From NCBI RefSeq assembly GCF_047948215.1, contig NC_134456.1, positions 204,302,034-204,366,033 on the forward strand: DNA of 64,000 nt. Direction: 5' to 3'. How positions within the stretch are numbered: the first letter of the stretch is position 1; every line of letters starts with the position of its first letter. Below the pieces are notes generated by a model. It saw only the letters and a program-made list of their open reading frames with translations. It searched no databases and was not told where the DNA came from. Source of the stretch: Lycorma delicatula (lineage: Eukaryota; Arthropoda; Insecta; Hemiptera; Fulgoridae). The position numbers and the translations under genes are program-made. Positions 34,481 through 47,163 of the stretch are shown one piece after another.

Positions 34481-37400
34481 CGGTCTCATAACAGTTTCGC
34501 CTGTGCAATAATCTAATCCAACTGCTATCTAATGGAGAATGTTAAACTAAAAATTAATTTCGCTACAATTAGGTGGTGCAAAATAAAAACTATATTCGTT
34601 TTTGAAACTCTGGAGTTTTTCGGTATTTTTTGATATAAAATATATATTTTCCATAAAAAAGAAAAAAAAACATGTAACAGGAAATGAAATGCGTAAAATG
34701 ATATGCCTCCCACTCTTATAACTTTTTTATAGTAATAATAAATCTCTAATTTTACGGTTTGATATTATATTTTAGAATTTATGAAATCAAAATAGTAATT
34801 TCAATCAAATTTCAATGTTCCTCATTCATTTGGTATTGTATGATGTGTTCTTCTTGACTGTTAATCAATCAAACATCCCATTTATGGAAATAGGTGCTAG
34901 AAGTGGATTGAATGGAATGGGGGTGACTGGCATATTGTGGTGTTATAATTAATAGGTAGCCTATATTTGGAGGTATGGTGTAACAGAAGCGTAACCAGTA
35001 AATCATGGGATATTTTCTCGTCGTTTCCACCCTAACTTCCCGTAATACATCTCGGTTTTCTAATCTCTCCCGTGTACTTTTACTCTCTTTTCCTCTAATA
35101 TTCTCTCTCACTTACTTTATTAATTAAGATATTTCCAAAAATTTTCCTTAGAAAATTAAATTTTTTAATCTTTTTTTTTACTCTATTTCATTTATACCAC
35201 ATCATTCCCATTATTATTTAATTGCATAGCCATATTTTTTCTTATTTATATGATTTACAATTTTTATAAAAAAAACTAATGTTATCATGATAAATTAAAA
35301 AAACTTTTTTCATGATAAAATCTTTTTAGATAACAATTGTTATCTATAAAAGGCAAGATTTTTAAAAATCTGAATTTACAATACATAAAAAGAATCTTGT
35401 TCAATTAACCAGGTGCTGCTTCACTAAAAATAGTCAAATCTGTTTCATATCTGTCATTTTACATATTATCCATTAATTTTATTCTCCGAATGAATGAACA
35501 ACGATAAGTCTCTCATTTAAAAGAAACGTAATAACCATTAATAATAGTTGTCAAAATTGAAATACAAAAATCTGTATAATATAGTTAAAACTTATTCCAG
35601 GATTAATTCCTTGAGATGTTCGAATTTCCATATAAATCATTTTATAAGAGGTTTTCTTCATGTTATGTAGACAATCGTTAAAAATAACATTAGGAATACG
35701 TTTATAGAGGAAAGGCAGAAATTCATACTGCACAAATGTTTGTTTGCTAAAATACATTATTCTAAAAAGCTGTATCATTTATTTTTTCGGCGTTTATATG
35801 CTATTAAGTAGAAGTACATTTATGGCTATTATTTATTTTTTAGAAATATGTAGACTGACAGAATATTTTAGGGCTTCCAAATCATAACCCTGTGAATTTC
35901 TGGGTGAATCCTGTCACCATATACAATTTGTATTTTAATCAGTTTTTAAATTTAAAAACATCAATGTAAAACTTAATAGAATTTAACAAAAGCTTGTTTG
36001 TAATGCTTATTCGACTGCATAATTTTTTTTATAATTCTAAGACGCCCAGTAGGAATCATCTATGGCTATTTAACCTCCCCCTTTGTTCGCAGTAATAATA
36101 ATAATAATAATATTAATAATAAAACAATAATAATAATGATCAATGATAATAATGATTAATAAAAACGATAATTTAAGGAAATAATTTTATTTATAGAATT
36201 TGTTTCAAAACACAAACCTTCGCTTCTTTATATTTGAATTTGAATTATTAATTATTTCTTTTAATTTCTACATTCCCCTTCTTTCTTCTATTAGTTTAAA
36301 AAAAGTAAATAAATAATGAAAGTACTCTTCCTAAGCGAATAATGAAATACTGCATTATAAAGTTTGAATGAAACGCTCGTAACTCAAAAATATTTTATTC
36401 ATTATTGCTTCATCAAAAATCTGAATTAAATTTGGAATTATATTTAAATTCCTTTGGCAGACGCCATAATGAAGAGATATACTTACAAAAGGAAATTTCG
36501 CCGTAGATTTAGAATTAGAAAACGATTACTCAAAACATTCTTTCTGTGTATGAGATTTTTGTTTTTTTGTATATAAATAAACAATTTAAAAAAAAATATA
36601 TATATATATAAAACAATAATAAAATACTACAACAAATACAATAATATATATATGTATATAATATTCGTATAGAGTTCTGAAAAGTTGGGAGAAGTATGGT
36701 AATTTTGAATACTTTTTTATGGCAAGTAATAACATAGTTTAAAAAAAAAAAATTATGAATATTCGAATACCGTATGGGAAGTGCGGCAATGCCATGAAAG
36801 TTGAAATGACTATCATTAGTTTCAATCATTAGAATACCTTACAAGTTGTGGGGGTAAAAAGATATTATTCAAAATATTTGTTTGTAATATAATATAAAAA
36901 TCAAGTGAAAAACTGTCCGGAACCTTTTTTTGTGAATCTAGCCGCAATAAGATCTATATTCTCATATAAAATAGTAATCTAAAAATGTTCTATAAACCTT
37001 TATATTGCTTACGTGAAATAGATAACTACCATGAAAAAGATACTTGTTACTGAAATATTTCACATTCTGTTTCTGAAATAAATAACTTGTAAAATATATT
37101 TATATTATTCAAAATATATTTGCACTTGTAGATAATTATAAGACAATTAAAATAAGATATCAGGTCTGCTTTACCGACACTTGCACTTCACAATCTTTAC
37201 AGCAATTTAATGAAATTAAAATTATCATTCTTACTTGTCAATCTAAGCTCGTAATGAATTTTCAAAAAAATTATTCTGTTTTATTTTTAAATTTTACTAT
37301 TTTTTATCTCATGATTAAAGATTTTAAAATAAATCCGGAAGCTAATTTCCAGAGATGAAATTTAAAAACGATTACTAAAATTATTTCAACAGTTTTATAT

Positions 37401-39829
37401 AATTTGTAATTCCGAAAATTTGCTTGTTGATGTTATATAGATGTATTATCTCGCACGTTTACCTTGTTAAAATATGTGTTCAACTTTAAAGTATAAGCTA
37501 TATTTCCCTAAATAAATTATTATGCTGAATTAAAAATATTATTGTAAGTTCTATTCAACAGCGTCACATATAGAGAAATATATATTAAAAAAAACTACTC
37601 AAAAAAATCAAGAATTTTTATTTTCGTGGAATGAAGAGTTCATCTGATCTTTTATTATGTGGATTAGCTTTTTTATATAAAAAAATAATCATCATTTATC
37701 ATGAAAAGTATTAATAATAAATACAAAATTTAGTTGTCAGTTTCATGCTTATTTAAAATAAATATTTGAAACGATTCATAAGGGTGGTAGCTATCCATGT
37801 CAAAACTGAAATATTTTCCGTGAAATATTCTCATAAAATATTTCGCGTTAGTTAACAATTTGGATAAATGGATCTGAATTTTTAATATACGAAAAACACC
37901 ACAATAATTAAATTAACTTTATAGGTACAAAGAAAATTACGCATAACCTATGTAAATACCATCAGTGTTCTTACAAAATTAATAAGTGCTTTAAAAGCAA
38001 TTCTAATTCCAAGTGTACATCAGAAGGGCACTTCTAAAGGCAGTAACTTTAAGATAAAGGTATATATGTGTATACCTCATTGTGTATGTGTGTACGAACG
38101 AGCGGTGTATCTCGTCGAGAGAGAATGTATCACAGGCGGGTGAGGAAGAGGCGTTTACTATGTACTAAGCCCAAGTTTTGAGCTGCCATCCCAGATATTG
38201 TGTACCATGCCTCGGTATTTGCATATAAATGCCTGTAGAGAAATTACATCTCTTCTCAAAGCCACAACTATCTAAACTCCTGCTTAAGAATATTTTGGAC
38301 CTTTCAACATTTTCTGCTCAACCGAGTGTATTTTAGAACTTAAAGATTGAAGCTTCTACTTCCCATCAAATATTACGTAATATTTGTAAACTTGAAAAAT
38401 ATTTACGATATTCCATTTTTATACGTTGGGAATAAAATCAACCGGGGTAGAGTACAACATAGTTTACTTCTGGATGAGTTATTCATTAAAATATTTTTGG
38501 TAATGACAACTATAATTATTTATAGAGTTTCAAACGGGTTCTAGATACAGATTTTAGAGGTTTTCCACGGGCCGAGAATATTTCAAGATATTCAGAAGAT
38601 AAAAATAAAATCTATATAAAATAAATCCAATTTTTAAGTATATTTTCCCCTTTCCACCTTGGTTTAAATCGCTCATCGAATATACATGTATTTAGTCCTC
38701 AATTAATGCACTTCTCATCAAAAGAATCATAAACTTCTAATCATAGTACAAAAATTACTGCCTGGGTAATCTAAATTATTTCGATATAAGATAATAAAAT
38801 TAAACAAAATTTTCTTAATTAAATCTATAAAAAAAAATGCAACAGTCAAGTGGATTACTTGCTATTAAGCAGTTTATCTGTTCCGAGATTCGTATTTACT
38901 TTATACATATTAGCTACCATAACCTATTTCACACAAATGGAATAATCATTCCTAAGAATAATCATATAGCATTCCATGATAAGCTATCAAGGGAAATTGA
39001 GCAGTAAAGAAGTTTCTCATTGCCTTCTTCAGTGAGCTAAATATTCTGTTACATTTCAGCATGTACAGGTCTCCAAATATAGGAGTGTTTAGCCTACAAA
39101 AGATACCTTTACTCTCTCCTCTATAGAAACTGCCTATATAATGAACATAATTACTCCTGGAAAAAGAGGCGGCTCTGATTATTATCTGTAAGAGAATTTA
39201 CATATTTATAAATTTTTGCATATTAGATGTAAGAAAGGTTGCAGCAGATGCGGAAAGCAGTAAATTAAGTATCACTCTATTTGGAGTACAGAAAGCATTC
39301 CATGAAACTTTTGATAATTTTAAATTACTATTATTTAATTCTAAGATTATCTACTTTTTGTGTGAATTTAACTTATAATTTGAACGAAATATTCTTTGGA
39401 ATATAATATTCATATTTTACGGACAAAATACGATTTTATTGAGTAGGTTCTTTCATCTTGAGCCCTCAAGGCGAAAAGGTAGACTACCCTAAGAGCTGGT
39501 GAACTGAACGTTTATCCTTTACGAAATTGTAGTTATTTTTGTTTTAATAGTCTAGTCTTTAAAGCAGTCAAGTCTAGTTTTAAAGGTTTTGTTTTCTAAC
39601 CATGATCAGAAAATAGAGTTTAGTAGAAAGTGATACCTAAAAAAATGATAATATTGTAAACTTTTCAGTCTAGATTTCATATCTTGGAAAATTAAGTCAT
39701 TTTGAAACTTACAATTAATTTCTAAGCTCGTGACCTAAAGTATATTCTACGCATGTTATAAAGTAGTAAAATCTCTTTCCAAAATCGGACTATTAACAAG
39801 ATTAAAATTATTAACGGGAAGTTTTTTAT
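34481..39829. other. A/T-rich background, no gene supported
   Basis: An (AAT)n-rich stretch lies at 36092-36135 and (AT)n runs near 36597-36655. 34880-35110 and 38090-38340 are a little richer in G/C but have no frame I recognise. Near 39230-39300 a plus-strand string LSITLFGVQKAFHETFDN faintly recalls RT box A; it is too weak to call. Confidence 0.4.
36092..36135. repeat. (AAT)n-rich microsatellite
   Basis: Imperfect tandem AAT units. Confidence 0.85.
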
Positions 39830-40240
39830 GGGAGGAAGTCATTTAAATGGTTTGTTCCTACTCTTCATTTTTCTCTTTTTTGTACAACCTCATTTTTACA
39901 ACCTTAACATATTTACCTGTCTTACAACCTCAATTATATTTTATGTATTTCAGTTACTGTTTTTCTTCAATATTCTTATATTCTGCTCATTCCTTATCAA
40001 AATGGCTAAACCTGGGGATTTCAATATTTATGGCTCAACATCCTAGTTCCTCTTTTTAAAAAATTCTGCCTAAGAAAACCTTTTTCCCGCTAATATGTCT
40101 TAAAACCTGTTTACTTAGAATTTTATCAACCCATGTAATTTTTTAACAGTCTCCTGCATGACACCATTTTTAAATTTTCTATTTTTTTGTTTCGTAGTTT
40201 TTCTATTATCCATCTATTACTACCATAAAGCGCTCGCGCA
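39830..40240 (-). pseudogene. RTE-type LINE thumb/C-terminal fragment
   Basis: The minus strand from about 40238 reads ALYGSNRWIIEKLRNKKIEN, then LKMVSCRRLLKNYMG, and, after stops, EKGFLRQNFLKRGTRMLSHKY. This follows the LYGSETW...K-K-I-E-x-F-E-M-W-C-x-R-R-M-L-K...L-G-H thumb pattern of RTE-like pol proteins, with the G-H altered to S-H. A weaker continuation (GCTKKRKMKSRNK, about 39895-39857) fits the M-K-x-x-A-x-N-R block that ends such proteins. Palm and endonuclease are absent. The hydrophobic plus-strand frames over 39828-40059 are shadows of this. Confidence 0.6.
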
Positions 40241-40249
40241 TTACGTAAA

Positions 40250-41560
40250 AATATAAATTAAATTATTAAAGATTCAATTTTTTATAAATACTAACAAATT
40301 AAATCTGAATCAGTTAGCAACAATCCATGTCTGCTGCTAGGCTTTTCAGGTGAAGAGAATGCAATCTAATAAACACGGATCTAATTTTATTTTATTAATT
40401 TGAAATAGATGATTAGTTTTTTGTGGAGATTGTAATTAAAATAAGTTATATTGCATTTTATATAATTATTCAGACATTACATATAGTTTTACAAAATTTT
40501 CAGTAATTTACACTTCTATAATATTTTATAATGGAGTTGTATCAAATTTTTGGATAAACTTATGGTAATTTATTAATTAAGTGAATATATTGTTTATATT
40601 ATATTTTATTAAATTAACTAAAGTGAAATAAATCAAACTATCTTAAAATTATTACATCAAACTTTTGTTTTTAAAAAATTATAAACATTAATTCTAGAAA
40701 GTTTTTCTTTATTTCCTTTATTACATGTTCAATCCGTCATTTCAGACTTATCTAAATTAAATGTAAAGCAATAAATTTTTTTTAACGAGTTGTTATGATT
40801 ATTTACGTTGATAAAGCTACAACAGAAAAACAAGAGGAACAGAAAGGGGAGAAACTAATTTTTTCAGTTCATCGATAACATTCTGTTATTTAATATCATT
40901 CATCTTAAAAGCTGACAACAGCATGGAAACAATGGATTCCTGTTGTACTAGATTCGTTAATGGACCGGTTCATAAAGCTTAGCTTGTATCTAAAGTTGCT
41001 TCTGCTTTCTAGGAAAAAGGAGATAGAACTGCTATTTTTATCGTTTTTATCGTTATTATTTTTATTTCTTTTTATATAATGTTGCTAACAGGTTGTTATT
41101 TAATTTGTTTTTTGTTCATAATTCCCAAATTCCTTGTTTTATTTTATATTCGTAAAAATAAACCCGATATTATTTCATTTAAAATGTTCAACAACAGAAA
41201 TAGAAATAAAAAAAAATATTTCCAATGCATAATAAACGCTGTAATGTCTATGAATGACTGATTATGACAGCAGTAATAATGACGTTAAACATAAAAAAGT
41301 ATTTCATTTTGTTGAATATTTTCTATAAAAATTCTACATCATCGAAAACATTTGCTTTTACTGCTAATATTACATTTACGAGTATGTTTCTGATGGTTTT
41401 AATTATACCACAAATAATTTGTTGTTTACAATAATTAAAATTTGCATTAAAAAATGGTGTTAAACATATAAACCACAAAAAATTAATTAATTATTTTTAT
41501 AAATAATTTTAAAGGTATTTAATTTTTGTTGCTATATGGTTCGGACTAATTATATATATA
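40250..41560. other. A/T-rich background, no gene seen
   Basis: No gene or element recognised. The small frame at 41079-41261 is not credible as a gene. Confidence 0.5.
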
Positions 41561-41566
41561 TAAATA

Positions 41567-42057
41567 CCGTGTGATATTAAAGTATGGAAACAGCTTTACA
41601 CTACATATCTGAGAGGTATTTAGAGGTATAAAGAAATTGGGTTCTACATAGTAAAAAAATAAAATCTGCATTATTGATGGTTTTTAATTTTTGTCCACCA
41701 TCTTAGACCCGCAATATTGAATCAAACTTAATTTTTTTAAATAGGAAGATGGACATATGACACATGATTTCGATTTAAAACTTTACAAGAAAAACAATGG
41801 TGAAATCCGTATTTCTGTTAATGCCTTCGTTATCGTGTTATAAGCATTCAAAGTTGCAACGATAGAAAAATCGTGTTAACAATAAAAGGAGGTAAAACGC
41901 GTTGTATGAAAAATTTTATTCTATTTTACTCGCACACTCATAATGCATACAATAACAAAATTTAAACACTGCTAGAATATTGATGATAATAAACAATAAC
42001 CAATAATTAACTCAACAAATTAAACGGCTATAATAAATTATATTATTTACTTTAAAT
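41567..42057 (+). repeat. Left long terminal inverted repeat
   Basis: Pairs with 47255-47731 in inverse orientation. Matching landmarks include the outer gtgatattaaagtatgg, aggaagatggacatatgac, ggtgaaatccgtatttctgttaatgcc and the inner catacaataacaaa and caacaaattaaacg phrases. Divergence is perhaps 15-20% by eye. Confidence 0.8.
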
Positions 42058-42815
42058 CAGTGGTTCTTAAACTTTTCCGAGTCGCGCCGCCCTTTTTGAA
42101 TTAAAATTTTTCCATGGCGCCCTACCCTTAAATTATGACTACTCGTAAGTAAGAGATAAAAATACATAAAACTCGTGTATCTTCATTATTTAACTGTTTT
42201 TTTTTTTTTTTACTTTATTAACATTAAATTAATAATTAATGTAATGGATGAGCCTGCAAATCACTGCACATTTTCTCAAATCGTGGAATTAAACTGGACA
42301 CGGCCACCCTCATTTCCTTTTCCACGTTGATTTCTTCTCTATACTTGCTTTTTATTAAAGCGACCGCCGAAAACCCAGCTTCGCACAAATACGATGTCGA
42401 ATTATAATCCGCTGAGCCTTAACACTTAGAAGGGGATATTCATCTTTTATTGAAATCCAAAATTCTGCCAATTCCATGCTACCAAATTTTGCTTTCAAAC
42501 TGTTGTCGCAAGATAACTCGATAAGATTCTCTTGTCCCGCAGAAGTAAATTCAAACGGAGCACTAGTGTTAAATGGATCTTGAATCCATGCAAACCTATC
42601 GAAATTTTCATTTTGAAAATAATTATCAAACCACATAATTTGCTGTGATAAGTGCCTTCAAACATGGTTTTTATATCTTGAGAAAGATCAAGTTAATTTG
42701 ACATCAAAGATTGCTGCAGTATTAAAAATCAATCTTTGTGAACAGTGAAAAAAAAGAATCTTTAAAGCAGTGATTCACAAACTGTTCGTCGCGGCGCAGA
42801 GTTTGGGAATCACTG
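42058..42815 (-). mobile_element. Internally deleted hAT element, 8-bp TSD
   Basis: A 758-bp hAT-superfamily element. Ends begin cagtggttcttaaacttt (42058) and, on the complement, cagtgattcccaaactctg (42815 downward), sharing CAGTG-TTC--AAACT and a CGCGCCGC-like core. The 8-bp duplication ctttaaat is exact on both sides (42050-42057 and 42816-42823), the hAT standard length. It retains only the C-terminal dimerisation part of its transposase, so it depended on a full-length relative. It lies just inside the left repeat of the mariner-type host element and so is younger than it. Confidence 0.9.
42236..42636 (-). pseudogene. hAT transposase C-terminal (hATC dimerisation) fragment
   Basis: The C-terminal region of a ZBED-like hAT transposase. 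From 42636: SLKAKFGSMELAEFWISIKDEYPLLSVKAQ matches the W-x-S-I-x-x-E-Y-P-x-L-S-x-x-A hATC core. A frameshift near 42395 moves to the frame reading TSYLCEAGFSAVALIKSK and RVAVSSLIPRFEKMCSDLQ, ending at a stop at 42236-42238. The YLCE-x-GFSA and IKSKYR motifs are diagnostic for this group. The zinc finger and RNase H-like catalytic domain are missing, removed by the internal deletion. One frameshift is the only other lesion seen. Confidence 0.85.
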
Positions 42816-42822
42816 CTTTAAA
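42761..42822. repeat. 23-bp palindrome spanning the hAT end and its TSD
   Basis: Arms 42761-42783 and 42800-42822 are reverse complements with one mismatch and a 16-base loop. The outer arm covers the hAT terminal 16 bases plus seven bases of flanking target duplication, so the terminus and flank have been copied inward in inverted form. Confidence 0.9.
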
Positions 42823-42892
42823 TATTACAATATTTATTTAAAAATTTGAAATTGATTCTTAAATTACTAATTAAATAAATTTTTAAAGTATA

Positions 42893-43850
42893 TCATTGTG
42901 CAATAAATGTTCAAAATGCTACCCCTCTACAGCTTGGCAGTGTGCTAACTTCAAGTAATATCCATTTATGACCTGTATCATGTCTGGTGGTACACGAGCA
43001 GATAGGTCAATTATTCTTCTTTTCAATTCGTCAATGTCTGCAGGTTTTGTTTTGTAAACGTTATGTTTCAGGTACTCCCAAATAAATTAATACAGAGGAA
43101 ACAGATCTGAAGACCTGGCAGCCATTCTATGGCTTACCAACAATTTTGACTACGACTTACCCAGCAATTTTGAAACTGTTCATTTAAAATTTTCCGTGCC
43201 CTTAGATAATAAACAGGTGGAGCCTCATCTTACTGAAGGTGGTTCTTTCTGAGGGTGCTGTGTATGAGGTTCCAACATCCATCTGGGATTATTATCGCTC
43301 CAATATCGAAAGTTTTGTTTAATCACATGGTCATTTAACATAAAATTCGCTTCATCAGTAAATATTATTGAATTAGAAAGATTTGCGTTTAGGTCTAATT
43401 TTTGCATTAAAATATATATCGTAATACTAAACCCCACGGTCAAAATCATCTTCCGAAGATTATAGCACCAGGCGTAGATTAAAAGGGTTAAAACTTTTTT
43501 GTTTTAAGAATTTTTTGAACTGAAAAATAACTGATGTCATGTTGGACAACAGCTTTCAGAATCGATGAATGAGGGTCTTTAACAAAGGTCTACAATACAA
43601 ATGACTACATCAGTTGTGACTACATCAGTTATCTTTGTCTACCTGTGCGAGGACGATTCTTTACAGTACCGGTTTCTTCAAATAGTTGTACTGTCTTGAT
43701 CAAAGTTGAATTACTTATTGGTTCTCTGTTTGGAAATATATTTTTTAATAAACTGCATAACTTGTAAAGTTTGAACACTCATCATATCCGTTGTACACGT
43801 ACATCATCAACAGAGCTATTCTTTCGGTTTCAGGTAAAGAAGGCATTGTT
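42893..43850 (-). pseudogene. Tc1/mariner-type transposase with deletion between D1 and D2
   Basis: Probably the transposase of the long-TIR element. On the minus strand an N-terminal MPSLPETERIALLMMYVYNG (about 43848-43790) resembles the helix-turn-helix start. IIFTDEANFMLNDHVIKQN (about 43374-43318) carries the first catalytic Asp, followed by RYWSDNNPRWMLEPHTQ. Almost directly after comes QDEAPPVYYLRARKILNEQF (about 43235-43170) with the second Asp, so about 90 residues normally between them are gone. A long tail then reads in one frame: ARSSDLFPLY (third Asp, followed by a stop), FIWEYLKHNVYKTKPADIDEL, KRRIIDLSARVPPDMIQVI and HCQAVEG, a stop, HFEH (to about 42893). Other stops and shifts occur upstream of 43449. 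It is not active. Confidence 0.78.
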
Positions 43851-44339
43851 ATTTGAAGATTTAATATTTAATAAAAGTAAATAAATGAACGAGAAAACTA
43901 ATAATAAAACTTTCACCAAAAAACAAATTTGAACCACTAGGCCTAAAACTCTTACTTTTCACCAGAATTATCAAATTTTACCATTACAAGTACGTTGAAA
44001 TGAAGAGTTAATAAGTAGCTTAGAGTTAATAAGTAGTTTAATAAGTAGAAAGGATCCTGGCAGCAATACGTGTCATCCATCGACAGAACCACTACTGCAT
44101 CAGATGTTTGGAGGAAAGTGAAAGCGATTTGTGGGCGTAAAAATTTTGCACCCAACTAGCCTTCAAGATGAAGACGAAATTAAGGACGCTCCAAACGAAA
44201 TCGCAGAGTTATTATCCATTCACTTCGAGAAAACCAGCAAACCGGCTAACTACAAAGAAGATTTTCGAGCGAAAAAAGAAGAACTTGAGGTCTACTAAAT
44301 TTTAGAATTGAGTATATAATGTACCATTTAAAATGGAGC

Positions 44340-46543
44340 AGCAGTGGAAAAAAGCTCCTATCTCCTTGACGTGCGCTATGGGAAAAATACTCGAAAAAAT
44401 GATCAATAATCGACTCGGCTAGGTTTTAGAAAAAGAAAACCTGATATCACCATATCAAGCAGGTTTTTGACAATACCACTCTCCCACCGATCAAATGATC
44501 AACTTAGAGAATATTATATATAACAGCTTTATTACAAGAAAACATTGTGTCGGAGTCTTCTTTGATTTTCAGAAGGCTTTCGATATGACCTGGCGACATG
44601 GAGTAATGCTCCAGATACATGAATGGGGCATTCGTGGCAATCTGTCACAGTATTGCTCAGCAACTATATGAATGACCGTACCTTCCAAGTACGTGTCAAC
44701 AATGAATATTCATCTGAAAGAATGTTGGTAAATGGCATACCACAAGGTTTGCCGTTGAGCGGTACCTTGTTTACCATCGCTATTAATAAATTGATATTAG
44801 CCATTCCAGTAGAAATCAGCAAAAGCGTCTATGTTGATGATTTGGCAATTGTGTATGCCAGCAACAAGACTGCTATGGTGAAGTACAAATTGCAACGGGC
44901 GATCAACGCTCTAAATGAAGTTGCGTGGAATAATGGATTCCAATTTTCACAAGAAAAAAACGTGTTGTGTACACTTCTGTAGAAAGAGAATTCCTCATCA
45001 AAGTCCTATGTTGAGAATTGACAATGATCCAATACAATATAAAGACAACGTGAGATTTTTAGGACTAGTATTGGATAAATCCCTTACGTGGGGACTACAC
45101 ATACAGGACTTGAGTGTTAGATGCAAAAAAGCCCTAAACATTATTAAATATTTATCGAACATTAATTGGGGCTCTGATAAAGAGATATTATTGAGTTTGT
45201 ATAAGGCATTGGTTCAATCGAAACTCGACTACGGATATATTGTATATTCATCCGCTAGGAAGTTGCATTTAAGAAAATTAGACGTTATTCACAATAGCGG
45301 AATAAGATATGCAACAGGCGGTTTCCGTACAAGTCCGGCGACTAGTCTAATGTCTGAAGCCGGAATACTGCCACTACATTATAGAAGAGAGATCCTTTTG
45401 CTAAGATACGCAGCAAATATATGGGCTTTTCCTGCCCATATAAATAACAAACTTCTTAATAATCATCCTATGGCTGCATTATACGAACATCGTGCTACCT
45501 ATTCCAGACCAGCCGGAATTAGGTACCACGAATTAAGAAGAAAATACGAAATTGCTATTCCGGAGACTCTAGCAATTTCTACAAGAGAAATACCGCCATG
45601 GCTCTTGCCAGCGGTAAATACAAGGCTGGATCTCTCTCAGGGAGAAATAAAAAAGAAACCAGCAGTGATCATCCAACAGGAATTTTTGGAACCGTTAGTA
45701 GTTATGAAGATATATTAGAATTTATACTGATGGTTCTAAAACCGAACATGGTGTTGGATGCTCCATATATGTAAATGAAGAAGCCCTCTCCATTTACCAG
45801 CCCTCTCCAGGGTAAATGGAGAGGGAAACTGCCAGATATGGCCAGTGTTTATACGGCAGAACTTACTGCCATTCAGCAAGCTCTTCGCTACACAGAACAC
45901 TATTGCGAAGAGAGAGTGCTAATATGTTCCGATTCTAAGTGCACTTGTTGCAATTCGGAACAAAAACATTAAGGATGTCCTAATTTCAAACATCCTGTCC
46001 ATTTTGTATGTTCTAAACCATTGAGGACAGCGATGCGTATTTGTATGGACTCCAGGGCATGCTGGTATTACAGGTAATGAAAGCGCAGATGAAGCTGCCA
46101 GAAAGGCAACGGTCTGCGATGATTTGGTTGCATTTCCTGTAAGAGTGGCAGATGTTAAAAACTGTCTAACGAACATAGTAAGAAACAAATGGAATACTGA
46201 TTGGAGGAGTTTAAATACAAAATTAAACTCAGTAAAAACTTCTCCATATAAATGGAAAAGTGACTTTAAGTTGACTCGCCGTGAACAAGTAGCTGTGACC
46301 AAACTTAGAATCGGTCACACGCGATTGACAAATTCATATTTGTTAACCGGCGAAAAGAGACCAATGTGCGGTGTTTGCGATAAAACACTTACAATTAAGC
46401 ATCTAATAGAAGAGTGTGCAATATATGAGGACCTCAGAAAGAGGTTCCGTCTAAGAAGTGACATTACTGCTGATTTGGATAATGGAAATGAAGAAAAGAT
46501 AGTTGCATTTTTACACGCCAGTGGACTTCTTAGAAGTCTGTAA
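44340..46543 (+). pseudogene. LINE pol remnant: reverse transcriptase and RNase H
   Basis: RT: GKILEKMINNRLG (about 44380), ISPYQAGF, VGVFFDFQKAFDMTWRHG (about 44551-44600, box A with the catalytic Asp), GIPQGLPLSGTLF (about 44737-44775, box B) and VYVDDLAIV (about 44830-44856, catalytic YVDD intact). After a frameshift near 44950 come the thumb (VRFLGLVLDKSLTWG) and a 190-residue connecting region to 45716. RNase H starts with YTDGSKTEHGVG (about 45723), is disrupted by a 28-bp inverted duplication (45784-45825), and continues with SVYTAELTAIQQAL and ICSDSK. Another shift leads to WTPGHAGITGNESADEAA (about 46048-46100). It ends with RIGHTRLTNSYLLTGEKR, CGVCDKTLTIKHLIEEC and a stop at 46541-46543. 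Catalytic motifs survive, but at least three shifts and several stops disable it. Confidence 0.82.
45784..45825. repeat. Perfect 15-bp inverted duplication inside RNase H
   Basis: Arms 45784-45798 and 45811-45825 are exact complements; the loop agccctctccag itself repeats part of the arm. The normal coding text appears to resume at aaactgccagatatggcc, so about 28 bp were added, shifting the frame. Confidence 0.85.
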
Positions 46544-47163
46544 ACGTTGAAAAATTTTTAACGCTGTGTTAAAGAATCTTTAAGTGGAATTCTTTATGTA
46601 TAAGGGAGTCTCGAACTGTGGCACGTGCAGTGACGGGAGGTAGCCCTCTTGTCTAGGCCATCCTGGCTCGTCTGCATTCAAGAGCAGTGATTCGGGGTGT
46701 GTCCAATGATGGTATGGGGGACCCTCAAGGGTAAACTGAGGGCGTGAAGCTATGGGTAAGCGCTATGGATGCCTGTAGCCTGTTTATAAGGAGCCAACTG
46801 CCACGGCATCCTGGCGCGACTAATATACTGCTTCACAGCGGTTCTTGTCGCCCCGTGAGTGCTTAAACAAACTATAAACGAGGCAGGTAGAAGAAAGAAA
46901 TGGTATTGATAAGTTGTAGTTTTAATTTCATGGTCTTTTTGAGAACCTTATCTCAAATTTTAATATCGGGGCCCTTTACACCCCGTAAGTGTTGTTTTGT
47001 CTTAATGTTTTTTACGTTGGTTGTGCTTTTAAATAAAATGTAAGGGCCCTTTACACCCTTACATATGGAGATCCTGATGGTGATACTAATTTCATTTAAA
47101 GAATGTGACGATGGCTAATGACCCAGCAGTCGATGCCCGTAAAAATTCAGAAAAAAAAAAACA
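46544..47163 (+). other. 3' UTR of the I-superfamily LINE
   Basis: Non-coding, more G/C-rich than background, with two near-identical phrases gggccctttacacccc/ggccctttacaccctt near 46967 and 47042, and an A-rich end. Confidence 0.7.

Larger units (their letters stand above)
44049..47163 (+). mobile_element. I-superfamily LINE with RNase H, 5'-truncated, 9-bp TSD
   Basis: A plus-strand non-LTR retrotransposon. Truncation removed ORF1 and the endonuclease, and an internal deletion removed part of the RT fingers near 44300-44330. What remains is RT, a connecting region, RNase H, a zinc motif and a ~0.6-kb 3' UTR ending in an A-rich tail at 47149-47160. aataagtag flanks it at 44040-44048 and 47164-47172. 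Interestingly, the left flank has three copies of taataagtag within 45 bases. RNase H after the RT and the RIGHTRLTNSYLL...C-x2-C...H ending point to the I superfamily (I/Nimb-like). It interrupts the mariner-type element and is thus younger. Confidence 0.82.

Noticed and set aside
39230..39310. Plus-strand string resembling RT box A (LFGVQKAFHETF)
   Set aside because: No accompanying RT boxes on either side, and the match is too short.
39828..40059. Hydrophobic plus-strand frames that look like membrane proteins
   Set aside because: They are antisense to an RTE-type thumb fragment; Phe/Leu richness comes from A-rich coding on the other strand.
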